DNA of 42,790 nucleotides from Acidimicrobiaceae bacterium (GTDB lineage: Bacteria > Actinomycetota > Acidimicrobiia > Acidimicrobiales > RAAP-2). This document shows positions 1 through 9,381 of the stretch, in pieces. How positions within the stretch are numbered: the stretch's first letter is position 1; each line of letters opens with the position of its first letter. The DNA lies in contig JABEUQ010000024.1 of assembly GCA_013044265.1 (NCBI GenBank), positions 1 through 42,790 of the forward strand, read 5' to 3'. A program made the translations under genes and the position numbers. Below the pieces are notes generated by a model, which saw only the letters and a program-made list of their open reading frames with translations, was not told the DNA's origin and ran no database searches.

Positions 1-17
1 AGAATTTAAGGAATCCG

Positions 18-2180
18 TCAATCCACGCTGACATGAGGTAGGAGACGATCAAGCGGCTGAGGCAGCCACCAGTTCAAGTCACCGAAGAGATACATGGTGG
101 CCGGTACTAAGAGGAGACGGATGAGTGTGGCGTCGATGGCGACACTCGCGGCCAAGCCAATGGCCAATTGCTTGATGGCGACCAGGTCCGAGGACACGAA
201 GGATAAGAAAACTGCCACCATGATCAACGCTGCGGCAGTGATGACACGTCCGGTGCGTGAGAGTCCCTCGGCCACCGACTCGTGGTTGTCGTGGGTTAAC
301 TCCCAGGACTCCTTGACTCGGGACAGCAAGAAGATCTCGTAGTCCATGGAGAGACCGAAGACGACGGCGAAGAGCACCATGGGGACGTACGACTCGATGG
401 GCACGTTCTCGTTGAGGCCCAGGAGCGAACGTCCCCAGCCCCACTGGAAGACTGCCACTAACACGCCGTAGGCGGCTGCAATGCTGAACAGGTTGAGGAG
501 TGCGGCCTTGATCGCAAGCAGCAAACTACGAAATACCGTCATGATGAGTAGGAAGGCGAGCAGCACGACGACGGCGATGATGAGCGGGATTCGACTTGCG
601 ATCATCTGGTCGAACTGAATCTGAGAAGGCGTCGCGCCCGTCACGTAGCCTTGGTCGCCCAACGGGGTCAGAACTCGGGGCAGAGTGTTGTTGATAAGAC
701 GTGTGAAGAGCGTCGACGTGGCCACATTTTGCGGACCCGTTGCCGGTATCAGGGTGGCGGTGAGAATCTTGCCATTGGGACTCGCGGTGAATGGCGTCAC
801 GCGAGCTACGTCGGGTGTCGAGTGCAGAGCGTGAGAGAGTGATGATTCGAGACTCGGCACCGAGGCGCTCGAAGAGTGCAGTTGCACCACGATGGTGAAG
901 GTGCCATTCATTCCAGGGCCGAATCCGCTCGCCACTTGGTCGTAGGCGATGCGACTGGTGAAGGAACTTGGACTCGCACCGTCGCCGACGTGGCCCATCT
1001 GTAGTGAGAGCATGGGCGTGGCGATGACCACCAGGACGAGGAGTCCCGAGATCATGTAGGTCCAAGGGTGGCGTCCAATGGCGGCGGCGTACCGATGCCA
1101 CCCGTCGCCGGCGGTTCCAGACTCCGCAACCGGCTTTCGTACCCGCGCACGATCGATCCGTCGACCGAAGAGGCCGAACAGGCCGGGCATCAATGTGATG
1201 GCCCCGAGGGCGGCGGTGAACACTCCGAAAACAGCGGCCAGACCGAGTTTGCCAATGAAGACAATGCCCGAAGCGTAGAGACCCAGCATTGCGACCGATA
1301 CCGTCGATGCGGCGACCAGGACGGCTCGTCCGCTGGTACTCGTGGTGTGTCCGGCGGCCCGCACGGGGTCTACGCCGTCGATCACCTGTTGTCTAAATCT
1401 CGTAGTGGAGAAGACCGCGTAGTCGATTCCTACGCCGAGGCCAATCATGAGGGCCAGTTTGGGGGCCGACACGCTGAAAGTGGTGCGCGAGGCGACGATA
1501 TCGAGGAGCGAAACGCCGGCTGCAATACTGAGCAACGCCGTCAACAGGGGCAGAAGGGCTCCATAAACACTGCCGAAGATGAAAAGTAACACCAGGAGTG
1601 CAATGGCGAAGCCAATCTCCTCAGATCGGACGTCCTTGAGCGTGGGTTGAGTGACCTGGTCCAGCCCGCCTCCGTAGTTGACGCTCACCCCTGCCTGACG
1701 CACTGCCGCCGTTGCGCTATTGAGTTGCGTGACGACAGAACGTGGCAATGCTCGTGAGGCGACGCTGAAATTAATGGTGCTCGTGGCGGTCAGTCCGTCG
1801 CGCGACACTGATCCACTGCTCCAAGGATTACTCACCCCCGTGACGTCAATCACCTTGGTCAGTTTGCTCAAGGCCTCGACGATGCTCGACTGCTCGTTGA
1901 TCACTGGCGTCGCGGAGTGAAACACCACGAGCCCCGCTGACGCAGCGATGCCCGGAACATTGTTGGTCAGGATCACTAACCCGGTGTTCGCCTGGGTACC
2001 GCTCAGGGTTACGTTGTCGCTGAACGTAGCGTGCAAACTACCGGAGATACCAGCAATCACGATGAGTGCGGCGAGCCATGAGCCAATCACGCGCCACGGT
2101 CGTCGCGCGCACGCCTCGCCGAGTCGTGCTAGACCTCGCGCTGGTGGGTTGGTCGAGTCATCAGTATTCTCCGTGGGCAT
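18..2180 (-). CDS. MMPL/RND-family membrane transporter
   Basis: A 720-aa membrane protein of the MMPL branch of the RND superfamily, which uses the proton gradient to export lipids or hydrophobic compounds. It shows the duplicated RND layout: an N-terminal helix (about residue 35-52), a large extracytoplasmic domain, a helix bundle with GVGIDYAVF (about 249-257), a second extracytoplasmic domain, and a second bundle with LSMDYEIFLLSR (about 610-621). The acidic DY pair in each half is the expected proton-relay motif. I chose the ATG at 2180 because AGAAG lies 8 nt before it; a TTG five codons upstream lacks such a site. A divergent TetR gene is 86 bp away and probably represses it. The family call is firm; the substrate is unknown. 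Confidence 0.9.
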   Translation of the reverse strand: MPTENTDDSTNPPARGLARLGEACARRPWRVIGSWLAALIVIAGISGSLHATFSDNVTLSGTQANTGLVILTNNVPGIAASAGLVVFHSATPVINEQSSIVEALSKLTKVIDVTGVSNPWSSGSVSRDGLTATSTINFSVASRALPRSVVTQLNSATAAVRQAGVSVNYGGGLDQVTQPTLKDVRSEEIGFAIALLVLLFIFGSVYGALLPLLTALLSIAAGVSLLDIVASRTTFSVSAPKLALMIGLGVGIDYAVFSTTRFRQQVIDGVDPVRAAGHTTSTSGRAVLVAASTVSVAMLGLYASGIVFIGKLGLAAVFGVFTAALGAITLMPGLFGLFGRRIDRARVRKPVAESGTAGDGWHRYAAAIGRHPWTYMISGLLVLVVIATPMLSLQMGHVGDGASPSSFTSRIAYDQVASGFGPGMNGTFTIVVQLHSSSASVPSLESSLSHALHSTPDVARVTPFTASPNGKILTATLIPATGPQNVATSTLFTRLINNTLPRVLTPLGDQGYVTGATPSQIQFDQMIASRIPLIIAVVVLLAFLLIMTVFRSLLLAIKAALLNLFSIAAAYGVLVAVFQWGWGRSLLGLNENVPIESYVPMVLFAVVFGLSMDYEIFLLSRVKESWELTHDNHESVAEGLSRTGRVITAAALIMVAVFLSFVSSDLVAIKQLAIGLAASVAIDATLIRLLLVPATMYLFGDLNWWLPQPLDRLLPHVSVD

Positions 2181-2219
2181 TGTTATCTTCTGCAATTCTC
2201 GAGGGACACAAGTTCCTGA

Positions 2220-2232
2220 ATCTAACTTAGAT
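2220..2232. promoter_or_regulatory. Palindromic operator candidate between the MMPL gene and tetR
   Basis: ATCTAA-C-TTAGAT is a perfect 13-bp palindrome in the 86-bp divergent spacer. A second 8-bp palindrome, GAATATTC, lies at 2257-2264 over the tetR -10. TetR-family dimers usually bind such sites between themselves and a divergent target gene, so this is the likely operator. Binding is inferred. Confidence 0.5.
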
Positions 2233-2254
2233 ATTTACGCAATGTCAATTTTAG

Positions 2255-2260
2255 TAGAAT
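2255..2260 (+). promoter_or_regulatory. -10 box of tetR (leaderless arrangement)
   Basis: TAGAAT ends 6 nt before the GTG start codon. The expected transcription start therefore falls on the start codon, and there is no Shine-Dalgarno sequence. No good -35 is visible. Confidence 0.45.
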
Positions 2261-2266
2261 ATTCGG

Positions 2267-2872
2267 GTGTCGGATAGTCGAGTAACACCCGCCAAGCGGC
2301 AATACCTTTCTTGCGAATCGCGCCATGATTCGATTCTGCGTGTCGCGGATGAAGTCCTCTCCACTGAGGGCGTGGCCCATCTCAGCATCGTCGAGGTTGC
2401 GCGTCGCGCTGGGATTTCGAGACAGTTGATTTATCAGCACTTCGCTGACCTCAACACTTTGCTGAATGAAGTGATTCGCATGCGCTTCGCGCAGATGCAG
2501 CAAAACTTGAACATTGCCGAAGGGGCGAATGATCTCGAAATTCGAGCCCTCGTGGAACGTCAATTTCGTAGGCTTCTCAACCTGCCCAGTCGTGATCGCC
2601 AGTTGATGCGCAACCTATTCGGGGATATCACGGCGTTGCCGCGCGACCTGTGGTCGACCACGTCCGAGATTCGACAACTCGTGGTGACTCGATGGATGAA
2701 TTTAATTGATCCGGGCAACTCCCCCGCACCTCTCAGTTACGCCAAGGTGGGTATCATCATTCATGCGATTCTGGGATCGTGGGACCTTATCCTCGACGGT
2801 AGCCTTACTGAGGATGAAGCCATTACTCTTCTCATGAGGTTGACCGAAAGTTTCTTCGTTCTCCCGTGGTAG
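2267..2872 (+). CDS. TetR/AcrR-family transcriptional regulator
   Basis: A 201-aa regulator. The N-terminal helix-turn-helix is clear (about residues 40-65, VEVARRAGISRQLIYQHFAD), followed by an all-helical ligand/dimer domain of ordinary TetR length. The start is GTG, apparently on a leaderless transcript. It is divergent from the MMPL exporter, the classic layout of a local repressor controlling an efflux gene and itself in response to a ligand. The gene ends 13 bp before the convergent end of gltD. The ligand cannot be read from sequence. Confidence 0.88.
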   Translation: MSDSRVTPAKRQYLSCESRHDSILRVADEVLSTEGVAHLSIVEVARRAGISRQLIYQHFADLNTLLNEVIRMRFAQMQQNLNIAEGANDLEIRALVERQFRRLLNLPSRDRQLMRNLFGDITALPRDLWSTTSEIRQLVVTRWMNLIDPGNSPAPLSYAKVGIIIHAILGSWDLILDGSLTEDEAITLLMRLTESFFVLPW

Positions 2873-2885
2873 GGATTGCCGGCAT

Positions 2886-4316
2886 TTACCAGGAAAGGCT
2901 GTAGGGCTCCACTGGGGCGGGTAAGGCTGAAGGGACTCCATTCAAGAATGCATCGACCGCCGACGCCGCGGAGCGACCTTCAGCAATGGCCCAGACAATC
3001 AGGCTTTGTCCGCGCACTGCGTCGCCACAGGCAAATACTGGGGTATCTCCGGGGAGCGACTCGATGCGCCAAGTGGAATCAACCAACAAGGTGTCACGTG
3101 TGGTGAGTCGACCTGGCGAATTCAGCCCCAACTTCTCGAGTTCGGGCCCTACGAATCCCGCCGCAATGAAAACGAGGTCAGCCGGGGCGTTCGTCACGCT
3201 GCCGTCGTGGTTGTATTTGAGAACAATTTCGCTGACTGTGCCGTCCCCTTGGAACTCAAGAGTTTCAGTGGCGAAGCGTCGCTCGCCGCCTTCGTCATGG
3301 GCTGAGGTCACCTTGAAGAGCCGAGCCATCGTGGGCCACGGCTGATCCTGGGGACGCTCGTGCGGAGGCTCGTCCATGATCTCGATCTGGGTGACTGACG
3401 CCGCTCCTTGGCGGTGAGCGGTGCCCAAGCAGTCCGCTCCGGTGTCACCTCCACCCAAGATGATCACGTGCTTGGCGTGGGCATCAATCTGCGAGACGCT
3501 ATCCGTGGCGACCGCACGATTAGCTGCTTCTAGGTAGGTCATTGCCGGGTAGATGCCAGTCAATTGCGCACCGGGTACGGGTATGAGGCGCGGTCGAGTC
3601 GATCCCAGGGCTAATACGACTGCGTCGAATCCAGCTCGCAGGTTCGACAAGGGGGTACCATCGTCGGCGATGTTCGCCGAGGTGTGAAAAATAATCCCGG
3701 CGTCGGCCATTGCGCGCAGTCGTCGGTCGAGCACCTTTTTTTCTAGTTTGAACTCCGGTATGCCGTAGCGCAAGAGACCGCCAATGGCGTCGGATCGCTC
3801 GAAGACCTCGACGTGGTGGCCAGCGCTTCGTAATTGCGACGCGGCGGCTAAACCGGCCGGACCTGAACCCACGACTGCGACACGGCGGCCGCTCTCGCTC
3901 GTGCTCGTGCGTTGAACAGTGATGCCGCGCGCGAAAGCGTGCTCAATGACTTCATACTCGAGTCGCTCGATCGTGACCGGGTCCGCACCGATACCTAGTA
4001 CGCAAGCGGACTCACAAGGTGCGGGACATAGGCGACCCGTGAACTCTGGAAAGTTGTTGGTGTCGAGTAACTGCTCGGCTGCCTCGTCCCAGCGTCCGCG
4101 GTAGACCAGGTCATTGAAGACCGGAATTCGATTTCCCAGCGGACAGCCTTGCATACAAAATGGAATCCCGCAATCCATGCATCGCGCTCCCTGAACCTGG
4201 ACTGCGTCGTCGCTCTGAGGTTCGTAGACCTCGCGCCAGTCACGCAGTCGCACCGCGACTGGCCTCATCGAAGGCCCCTGGCGCGTGAATTCTAGAAATC
4301 CTGTCGGCTTACCCAT
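2886..4316 (-). CDS. gltD: Glutamate synthase (NADPH) small subunit
   Basis: A 476-aa beta subunit of GOGAT. It oxidises NADPH and passes electrons through Fe-S clusters to GltB for glutamate formation. The N-terminal Cys-rich region (about 42-110: CMDCGIPFC, CPLG, LCPAPCESAC) binds the clusters. VVGSGPAGLAAASQL (about 148) is the FAD-binding Rossmann motif and VIILGGGDTGADC (about 288) the NADPH-binding one. The N-terminus MGKPTGFLEF is typical of the family. The start overlaps the gltB stop by 8 nt, so the two genes are translationally coupled. Full length, no defects seen. Confidence 0.96.
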   Translation of the reverse strand: MGKPTGFLEFTRQGPSMRPVAVRLRDWREVYEPQSDDAVQVQGARCMDCGIPFCMQGCPLGNRIPVFNDLVYRGRWDEAAEQLLDTNNFPEFTGRLCPAPCESACVLGIGADPVTIERLEYEVIEHAFARGITVQRTSTSESGRRVAVVGSGPAGLAAASQLRSAGHHVEVFERSDAIGGLLRYGIPEFKLEKKVLDRRLRAMADAGIIFHTSANIADDGTPLSNLRAGFDAVVLALGSTRPRLIPVPGAQLTGIYPAMTYLEAANRAVATDSVSQIDAHAKHVIILGGGDTGADCLGTAHRQGAASVTQIEIMDEPPHERPQDQPWPTMARLFKVTSAHDEGGERRFATETLEFQGDGTVSEIVLKYNHDGSVTNAPADLVFIAAGFVGPELEKLGLNSPGRLTTRDTLLVDSTWRIESLPGDTPVFACGDAVRGQSLIVWAIAEGRSAASAVDAFLNGVPSALPAPVEPYSLSW

Positions 4317-7300
4317 TGCGTGTCTCGTCTCGCACTCGCTGATACTCCGACGTCTCGATTCGAATGAAATTCATTCGTTCGACACGCCAGTCCTTCAAAA
4401 TTCCCTTCGCCAATGCGGAGTTGGTCTCCGCGGCGAAACGTTCCAGCAGGGGGTGAAGGAGATCTTCGTCGAGGTATTCCAGCGGGTCGATTTCGTAGAC
4501 CCCGGCCGAGAGGTGATTATGCACGGCGTCACGGGGGTCGTAGAGGAAGAGAGTGCCACCGGACATGCCCGCCGCTAGATTGCGACCAACGCCACCGAGG
4601 ATGACAACGACGCCACCGGTCATGTACTCACAGGCGTGGTCGCCGGCACCTTCGACGACAATGGTGGCGCCCGAATTACGTACTGCGCAACGCTCTCCCA
4701 CCACCCCACTAATGAAGATCTCACCGCTCGTGGCGCCGTAACCAATCACGTTGCCAGCGATGATGTTCTCGTTACTCGCGAACGTTGCGCGGGGTGACGG
4801 AGCGATGACGATGCGTCCACCCGATAATCCCTTGCCCGCATAGTCGTTAGCGTCGCCCAAGAGTCGTAGGGTGAGTCCCGCTGGAATGAACGCACCCAGA
4901 CTCTGCCCCGAGGATCCCTCCAGGTTGATTGTCACGTGATCAGGCTTCAGAGTGCTCGCGCCGAGTGAGCGTGTGATCGCGCTGCCAGTGAGGGTGCCGA
5001 CTGCGCGGTTCACGTTGCGAATCGGCAAGGAGACACTCACTGGCACTCCCGATGTCGCCGCTTCCAGGGCTTCGTTCATGAAGCGCCAGTCCAGTGCATC
5101 GTCGAGCCCGTGTTCTTGCTTGAGACTCTGACGGCGCTGTTCAACGTCAGTGGGCACGAGCAACGTACGTAAGTCCAAGGTATTCGCATCGTCCTCGAGC
5201 GAAGTGACTTCTAGACGTGAGACATCGCCTACTAGTTCATCGATCGTTCGTACTCCGAGGATTGACAGGTACTCGCGAACCTCTTCGGCGATGAACTCAA
5301 AGAAATTCTCTACGAACTCCGGCTTTCCGGTGAATCTTTCGCGCAGCACTGGGTTTTGAGTGGCGATACCTACCGGACAGGTGTCTAAGTGACAGACCCG
5401 CATCATCACGCACCCCGAGACGACGAGTGGGGCGGTGGCGAAGCCGAATTCTTCGGCCCCGAGCATCGCGGCGATGACGACGTCGCGACCCGTCTTGAGC
5501 TGCCCATCAACTTGGACGACGACACGGCTGCGCAACCCGTTGCGCGCCAATGTCTGATGCGCCTCGGCCAGTCCCAGTTCCCAGGGCGTACCGGCGTGCT
5601 TCAACGACGTGAGCGGAGCCGCTCCTGTCCCCCCGTCGTGACCTGAAATGAGGATCACGTCCGCGTGGGCCTTGGCGACTCCAGCCGCGATAGTCCCCAC
5701 ACCTTGCTCGGAGACCAACTTGACATGGATCCTGGCTTGGTCGTTGGCATTCTTCAAGTCGTAAATCAGCTGAGCGAGATCCTCAATGGAATATATATCG
5801 TGGTGCGGCGGTGGCGAAATTAGCCCCACTCCAGGTGTCGAGTGACGAGTCGTGGCGATCCACGGGTACACCTTGGACCCGGGCAGCTGACCACCCTCGC
5901 CCGGCTTGGCACCTTGGGCCATCTTTATTTGTATGTCGTCGGCGTTGACCAGGTAACGGCTGGTGACGCCAAAGCGCCCCGACGCCACTTGTTTTATTGC
6001 GGAGCGGCGGTTGCCACGCGGATCATTCACGTCGAATCGATCTTCGTCTTCCCCACCCTCACCCGTGTTGGATTTACCGCCGATTGAGTTCATGGCGATG
6101 GCGAGGGTGGTGTGAGCCTCTTCAGAGATAGAACCGTACGACATAGCACCAGTGGAGAAGCGTCGTAGAATCGACGCCACGCTCTCAACTTCTTCCAGGG
6201 GCAGGGTCGTAGCGGCCGGCCGCAGTCTCAAGAGACTTCGCAAGGTGACAGCAGCGCCAGCTTGTTCATCGACGAGCGACGTGTACTGCTTGAAGATGTC
6301 GTAGCGCTTTTCTCGTGTCGCGTGCTGGAGTTTTTGCACGGTCCTCGGGTTAAACAAGTGAACCTCACCGTCGCGACGCCACTGATATTCTCCGTGATTC
6401 GTGACCTCTATTCGTTCAGCGGCGACTGGCCGGTAAGCGTGGGTGTGCAATTCCAACGTGGAACGCGCGATGTGGGACATGGTGATGCCGCCCACCCGTG
6501 AGGAGAATCCCGGGAAGTACTTCTCCAACACCTGCGCATCGATGCCGACCGCCTCGAAGAGCTGACTCCCGACGTAACTCGCGACCGTTGAAACGCCCAT
6601 TTTGGACATGACCTTGACGATGCCCTTCGTCAAAGCCTTGCCGTATTGATAGCGCGCCTCGGCGGCCTCGAGATGAGTGATCTCACCGGTTTCGACGAGT
6701 GAATCGATACTTTCGTAGGCGAGGTAGGGGCACACAGCAGACGCACCGAATCCCAGCAGGAGTGCGACGTGGTGTACCTCGCGTACGTCACCGGCCTCGA
6801 TCACCAGAGCGGCGCTGGTGCGCAGGTGCTCATCGACTAAGCGGTGATGGACCGCGGAGGTCAACAAGAGGCTAGGGATCGGCGCCCACTCAGGTGAGGT
6901 GTTGCGGTCCGAGAGTATGATGATGTTCGCTCCCGCACGTACCAACGCCACGGCCTCATCACACACGCTCTGGATGGCCGCTTCCAGGCGTTGGACATCA
7001 CTACCGGCCGCACTCACGGCGAAGAGACCATCGACAACCTCACTACGAAAGTCCCAGTCGGTGTGAGCTTCGTGAATGTAGCGAATCTTGGCCAGTTCAT
7101 CGATGCTCAAAACGGGCGAAGCCAGGACAATCTGATGGCAATGTTTTGCCGTCTCGTTGAGTAAATTCTCCTCGCCTCCCATGGTGACGCGGGTGGAGGT
7201 GACCAACTCCTCGCGGATAGCGTCCAGTGGTGGGTTCGTCACTTGAGCGAAAAGTTGAGTGAAGAAGTCGAAGAGTGGACGTGAGCGTTGCGAGAGCACG

Positions 7301-8754
7301 GGTAGCGCGGCGTCGGAGCCCATGGATCCAATAGGTTCCTCGCCTACTTGAGCCATGTGTCGAACAATCATGCGTAAGTCCTCTTCGCTGTAGCCAAAGA
7401 GTCGCTGGTGCAGGATCACCGAGGCAAAACTTGGAGTGAGCATGGCCCGAGGCTCGAGTTCGTCGAGTGAAACCTGTTGCTCGTCAAGCCACTCACCGTA
7501 GGGGGCTTGCGTCGCCAGTCCAGCTTTGAGTTCTTCGTCATCGATGATACGACCCTGGTCGATATCCACGAGGAATACGCGACCTGGCTGAAGGCGACCC
7601 TTGCGCTCAATGTTCGCGGGCTCAATATTGAGTACGCCCACTTCTGAAGCAAAAATCACGCGCTGATCCTTGGTGACCCAATAACGCGCAGGGCGTAGTC
7701 CGTTGCGGTCGAGGACCGCGCCAACGACCTTGCCGTCACAGAAGGTGACTGAGGCGGGGCCATCCCACGGCTCCATCAGCGCAGCGTGGTAGCGATAGAA
7801 GTCGCGTCGCTGCGGATCCATCGCCGTCGAGCGCTCCCAGGCCTCGGGGATCATCATGAGAATGGCGTGGGGCAAGGAGCGACCCGACTGCACGAGCAAC
7901 TCCACTACTTCGTCGAAGCTGGCCGAGTCGCTCATGTCGGGGGTGATGATGGGGGTCAGCTCAGCCATGGCCACTGGAAGGGAATCACTCGACAGAGTCG
8001 TCTCACGAGCGGTCATCCAGTTGCGGTTGCCGCGCACCGTGTTGATCTCACCATTGTGAGCGATATATCGAAAGGGTTGGGCGAGGTCCCAGCGGGGCAT
8101 CACGTTGGTCGAAAAACGGCTGTGCACGACGGCAATCGCCGAGGTGAGACGTTCGTCGCGCAAATCGGTGAAGTAGGAGCGCAACTGGGGAGAGGAGAGC
8201 ATGCCCTTGTAGACCAGGACGTTGGGCGAGCACGAGGCGGCGTAGACGTTGAGATCGTGTTCGACGATCTTTCGCGCGGCGTACATCGCCCGTTCGAGGT
8301 TCTTGGCGGTATCCGGGGTGACAAGCTGCTGTACGAACCTAGGTTCTGAGGCGGCCGAAGTTGGCCCTAGGAGACTCGAGGTGACTGGGACATCACGCCA
8401 GGCCAGCGTGGCGAGACCCAATTGTTGAAAGCGTTCGGCAATGCCCGCAGTGAGCTGTTCACGGTCAGCGTCACGAGGGATCATCCAGAATCCAATCCCG
8501 TATGCTCCGAGGGCTGGAACGATGTCACCAAAGACCTCACGGATGAAGACATCAGGCATCTGCAACAAGATTCCTGCACCATCGCCCGAGTCGACGTCGG
8601 CTCCGGTGGCTCCTCGGTGTTCAAGGTTCTCCAGGATGGTGAGTGCGTCACTCACGGTCGCGTGTGTAGCTTGCGCGGTCAAATCCGCGATCATGCCCAC
8701 GCCACAGGCGTCGTGCTCGAAAGCGGGGTCGTAAAGAGATGGTTTTTTTGTCAT
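4309..8754 (-). CDS. gltB: Glutamate synthase (NADPH) large subunit
   Basis: A 1481-aa alpha subunit of GOGAT, which makes two glutamates from glutamine and 2-oxoglutarate. It has an N-terminal class-II glutaminase whose nucleophile Cys17 (in DACGVGMIAD) is exposed by removal of a short propeptide, a central domain, an FMN/synthase domain (ISGHDGGTGAAP), a 3Fe-4S motif near residues 1110-1124 (CVMMRVCHLDTCPVG), and the C-terminal GXGXG beta-helix domain. I chose the ATG at 8754, preceded by GGAAGGTG at 6 nt; an in-frame start 13 codons upstream would sit next to the -10 box. It forms an operon with gltD. Confidence 0.96.
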   Translation of the reverse strand: MTKKPSLYDPAFEHDACGVGMIADLTAQATHATVSDALTILENLEHRGATGADVDSGDGAGILLQMPDVFIREVFGDIVPALGAYGIGFWMIPRDADREQLTAGIAERFQQLGLATLAWRDVPVTSSLLGPTSAASEPRFVQQLVTPDTAKNLERAMYAARKIVEHDLNVYAASCSPNVLVYKGMLSSPQLRSYFTDLRDERLTSAIAVVHSRFSTNVMPRWDLAQPFRYIAHNGEINTVRGNRNWMTARETTLSSDSLPVAMAELTPIITPDMSDSASFDEVVELLVQSGRSLPHAILMMIPEAWERSTAMDPQRRDFYRYHAALMEPWDGPASVTFCDGKVVGAVLDRNGLRPARYWVTKDQRVIFASEVGVLNIEPANIERKGRLQPGRVFLVDIDQGRIIDDEELKAGLATQAPYGEWLDEQQVSLDELEPRAMLTPSFASVILHQRLFGYSEEDLRMIVRHMAQVGEEPIGSMGSDAALPVLSQRSRPLFDFFTQLFAQVTNPPLDAIREELVTSTRVTMGGEENLLNETAKHCHQIVLASPVLSIDELAKIRYIHEAHTDWDFRSEVVDGLFAVSAAGSDVQRLEAAIQSVCDEAVALVRAGANIIILSDRNTSPEWAPIPSLLLTSAVHHRLVDEHLRTSAALVIEAGDVREVHHVALLLGFGASAVCPYLAYESIDSLVETGEITHLEAAEARYQYGKALTKGIVKVMSKMGVSTVASYVGSQLFEAVGIDAQVLEKYFPGFSSRVGGITMSHIARSTLELHTHAYRPVAAERIEVTNHGEYQWRRDGEVHLFNPRTVQKLQHATREKRYDIFKQYTSLVDEQAGAAVTLRSLLRLRPAATTLPLEEVESVASILRRFSTGAMSYGSISEEAHTTLAIAMNSIGGKSNTGEGGEDEDRFDVNDPRGNRRSAIKQVASGRFGVTSRYLVNADDIQIKMAQGAKPGEGGQLPGSKVYPWIATTRHSTPGVGLISPPPHHDIYSIEDLAQLIYDLKNANDQARIHVKLVSEQGVGTIAAGVAKAHADVILISGHDGGTGAAPLTSLKHAGTPWELGLAEAHQTLARNGLRSRVVVQVDGQLKTGRDVVIAAMLGAEEFGFATAPLVVSGCVMMRVCHLDTCPVGIATQNPVLRERFTGKPEFVENFFEFIAEEVREYLSILGVRTIDELVGDVSRLEVTSLEDDANTLDLRTLLVPTDVEQRRQSLKQEHGLDDALDWRFMNEALEAATSGVPVSVSLPIRNVNRAVGTLTGSAITRSLGASTLKPDHVTINLEGSSGQSLGAFIPAGLTLRLLGDANDYAGKGLSGGRIVIAPSPRATFASNENIIAGNVIGYGATSGEIFISGVVGERCAVRNSGATIVVEGAGDHACEYMTGGVVVILGGVGRNLAAGMSGGTLFLYDPRDAVHNHLSAGVYEIDPLEYLDEDLLHPLLERFAAETNSALAKGILKDWRVERMNFIRIETSEYQRVRDETRNG

Positions 8755-8791
8755 ATGCGTCACCTTCCGGGGCAACGCTGACCCGCAGAAC

Positions 8792-8821
8792 ATTATAGCG
8801 GCGAGGATTCAATCGGGTGAA
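8792..8821 (-). promoter_or_regulatory. Promoter of gltBD
   Basis: On the minus strand, TTCACC (plus 8816-8821) is followed after 18 bp by a perfect TATAAT (plus 8792-8797). Transcription would start near 8785, giving a leader of about 30 nt that contains the gltB ribosome site. That is too short for a riboswitch. Confidence 0.6.
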
Positions 8822-9171
8822 GTCGTCGTCTGAAACGGTGAGGTGAGAAGCATATTCTCGAGGAAAGTCGCACACCGAGTCGTTGCTATGGCATGTCCAT
8901 GTATCTAACTCGCGGCGTTCATTGCGGGCAATGTTTGAAACCTCACGCGGTAGTGGAGCGAAGTGGGCGCGCGATGTCGCGCACTCGATGATCATTCCCG
9001 GTGTAATGCTCGGATGCAGAATTGCGACGACGACTCTTGACTCGCGGTGATTGCCGACCAATGAACGAAGTGAAGTATTCAATGAGCGTACGCACCAAGG
9101 GTGGTATTAACGATTGTGGCGCGCGCGACCCCCCAGGGCTTGTGGACCGAGCGGCTAACATTGATAATTCG
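8822..9171. other. Intergenic stretch upstream of gltB and the tRNA
   Basis: About 350 bp without a convincing gene. The minus-strand open frame here has no recognisable domain or ribosome site. TTGTGG (9140-9145) and GATAAT (9163-9168), 17 bp apart, look like a promoter for the tRNA but end only 3 nt before it. I see no other structured element. Confidence 0.4.
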
Positions 9172-9250
9172 CGGGCTGTGGCTTAGTTTGGTCTAGAGCG
9201 CTCGGCTGGGGGCCGAGAGATCGGGAGTTCAAATCTCCCCAGCCCGACCA
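9172..9250 (+). tRNA. tRNA-Pro (anticodon GGG)
   Basis: The cloverleaf folds fully. The acceptor stem CGGGCTG pairs with CAGCCCG, and the C1-G72 pair is a bacterial tRNA-Pro hallmark. The D stem is GCTT/GAGC. The anticodon stem CTCGG/CCGAG encloses loop CTGGGGG with anticodon GGG. The T stem is GGGAG/CTCCC with loop TTCAAAT. The terminal CCA is encoded. It should read CCC and CCU codons. Confidence 0.95.
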
Positions 9251-9253
9251 ATG

Positions 9254-9285
9254 TCTTCTTCGATTATGGAGAAGATTCGAGTTTT
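9254..9285 (+). terminator. Possible terminator after tRNA-Pro
   Basis: TCTTCTTC (9254-9261) pairs with GGAGAAGA (9268-9275) with one G-T wobble and a 6-nt loop, followed by TTCGAGTTTT. The stem is AU-rich and the T-run short, so this is tentative. Confidence 0.35.
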
Positions 9286-9381
9286 AGTGCAGCGCTCGCC
9301 GTGACCAGTGCGGTTGAAACTTTCTCAGATTTGTCGCGGCCGCTATCGGTCTACATTGGACGCGATAGCGAAAGGAATGTT

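Noticed and set aside
7786-8349. 187-codon plus-strand frame antisense to gltB
   Set aside because: Shadow of the strongly conserved gltB frame; similar long antisense frames over the MMPL gene (1068-1589), trpC (17422-18102) and pyrG (35064-35528) were set aside for the same reason.
8755-9082. Minus-strand frame extending upstream of gltB (N-terminal part of a 144-codon frame)
   Set aside because: It spans the gltB promoter, has no ribosome site and no recognisable protein features.
9301-9381. 27-residue N-terminal extension of the flavin oxidoreductase
   Set aside because: The GTG at 9382 has AAAGGA at the right distance and gives the family's normal N-terminus.
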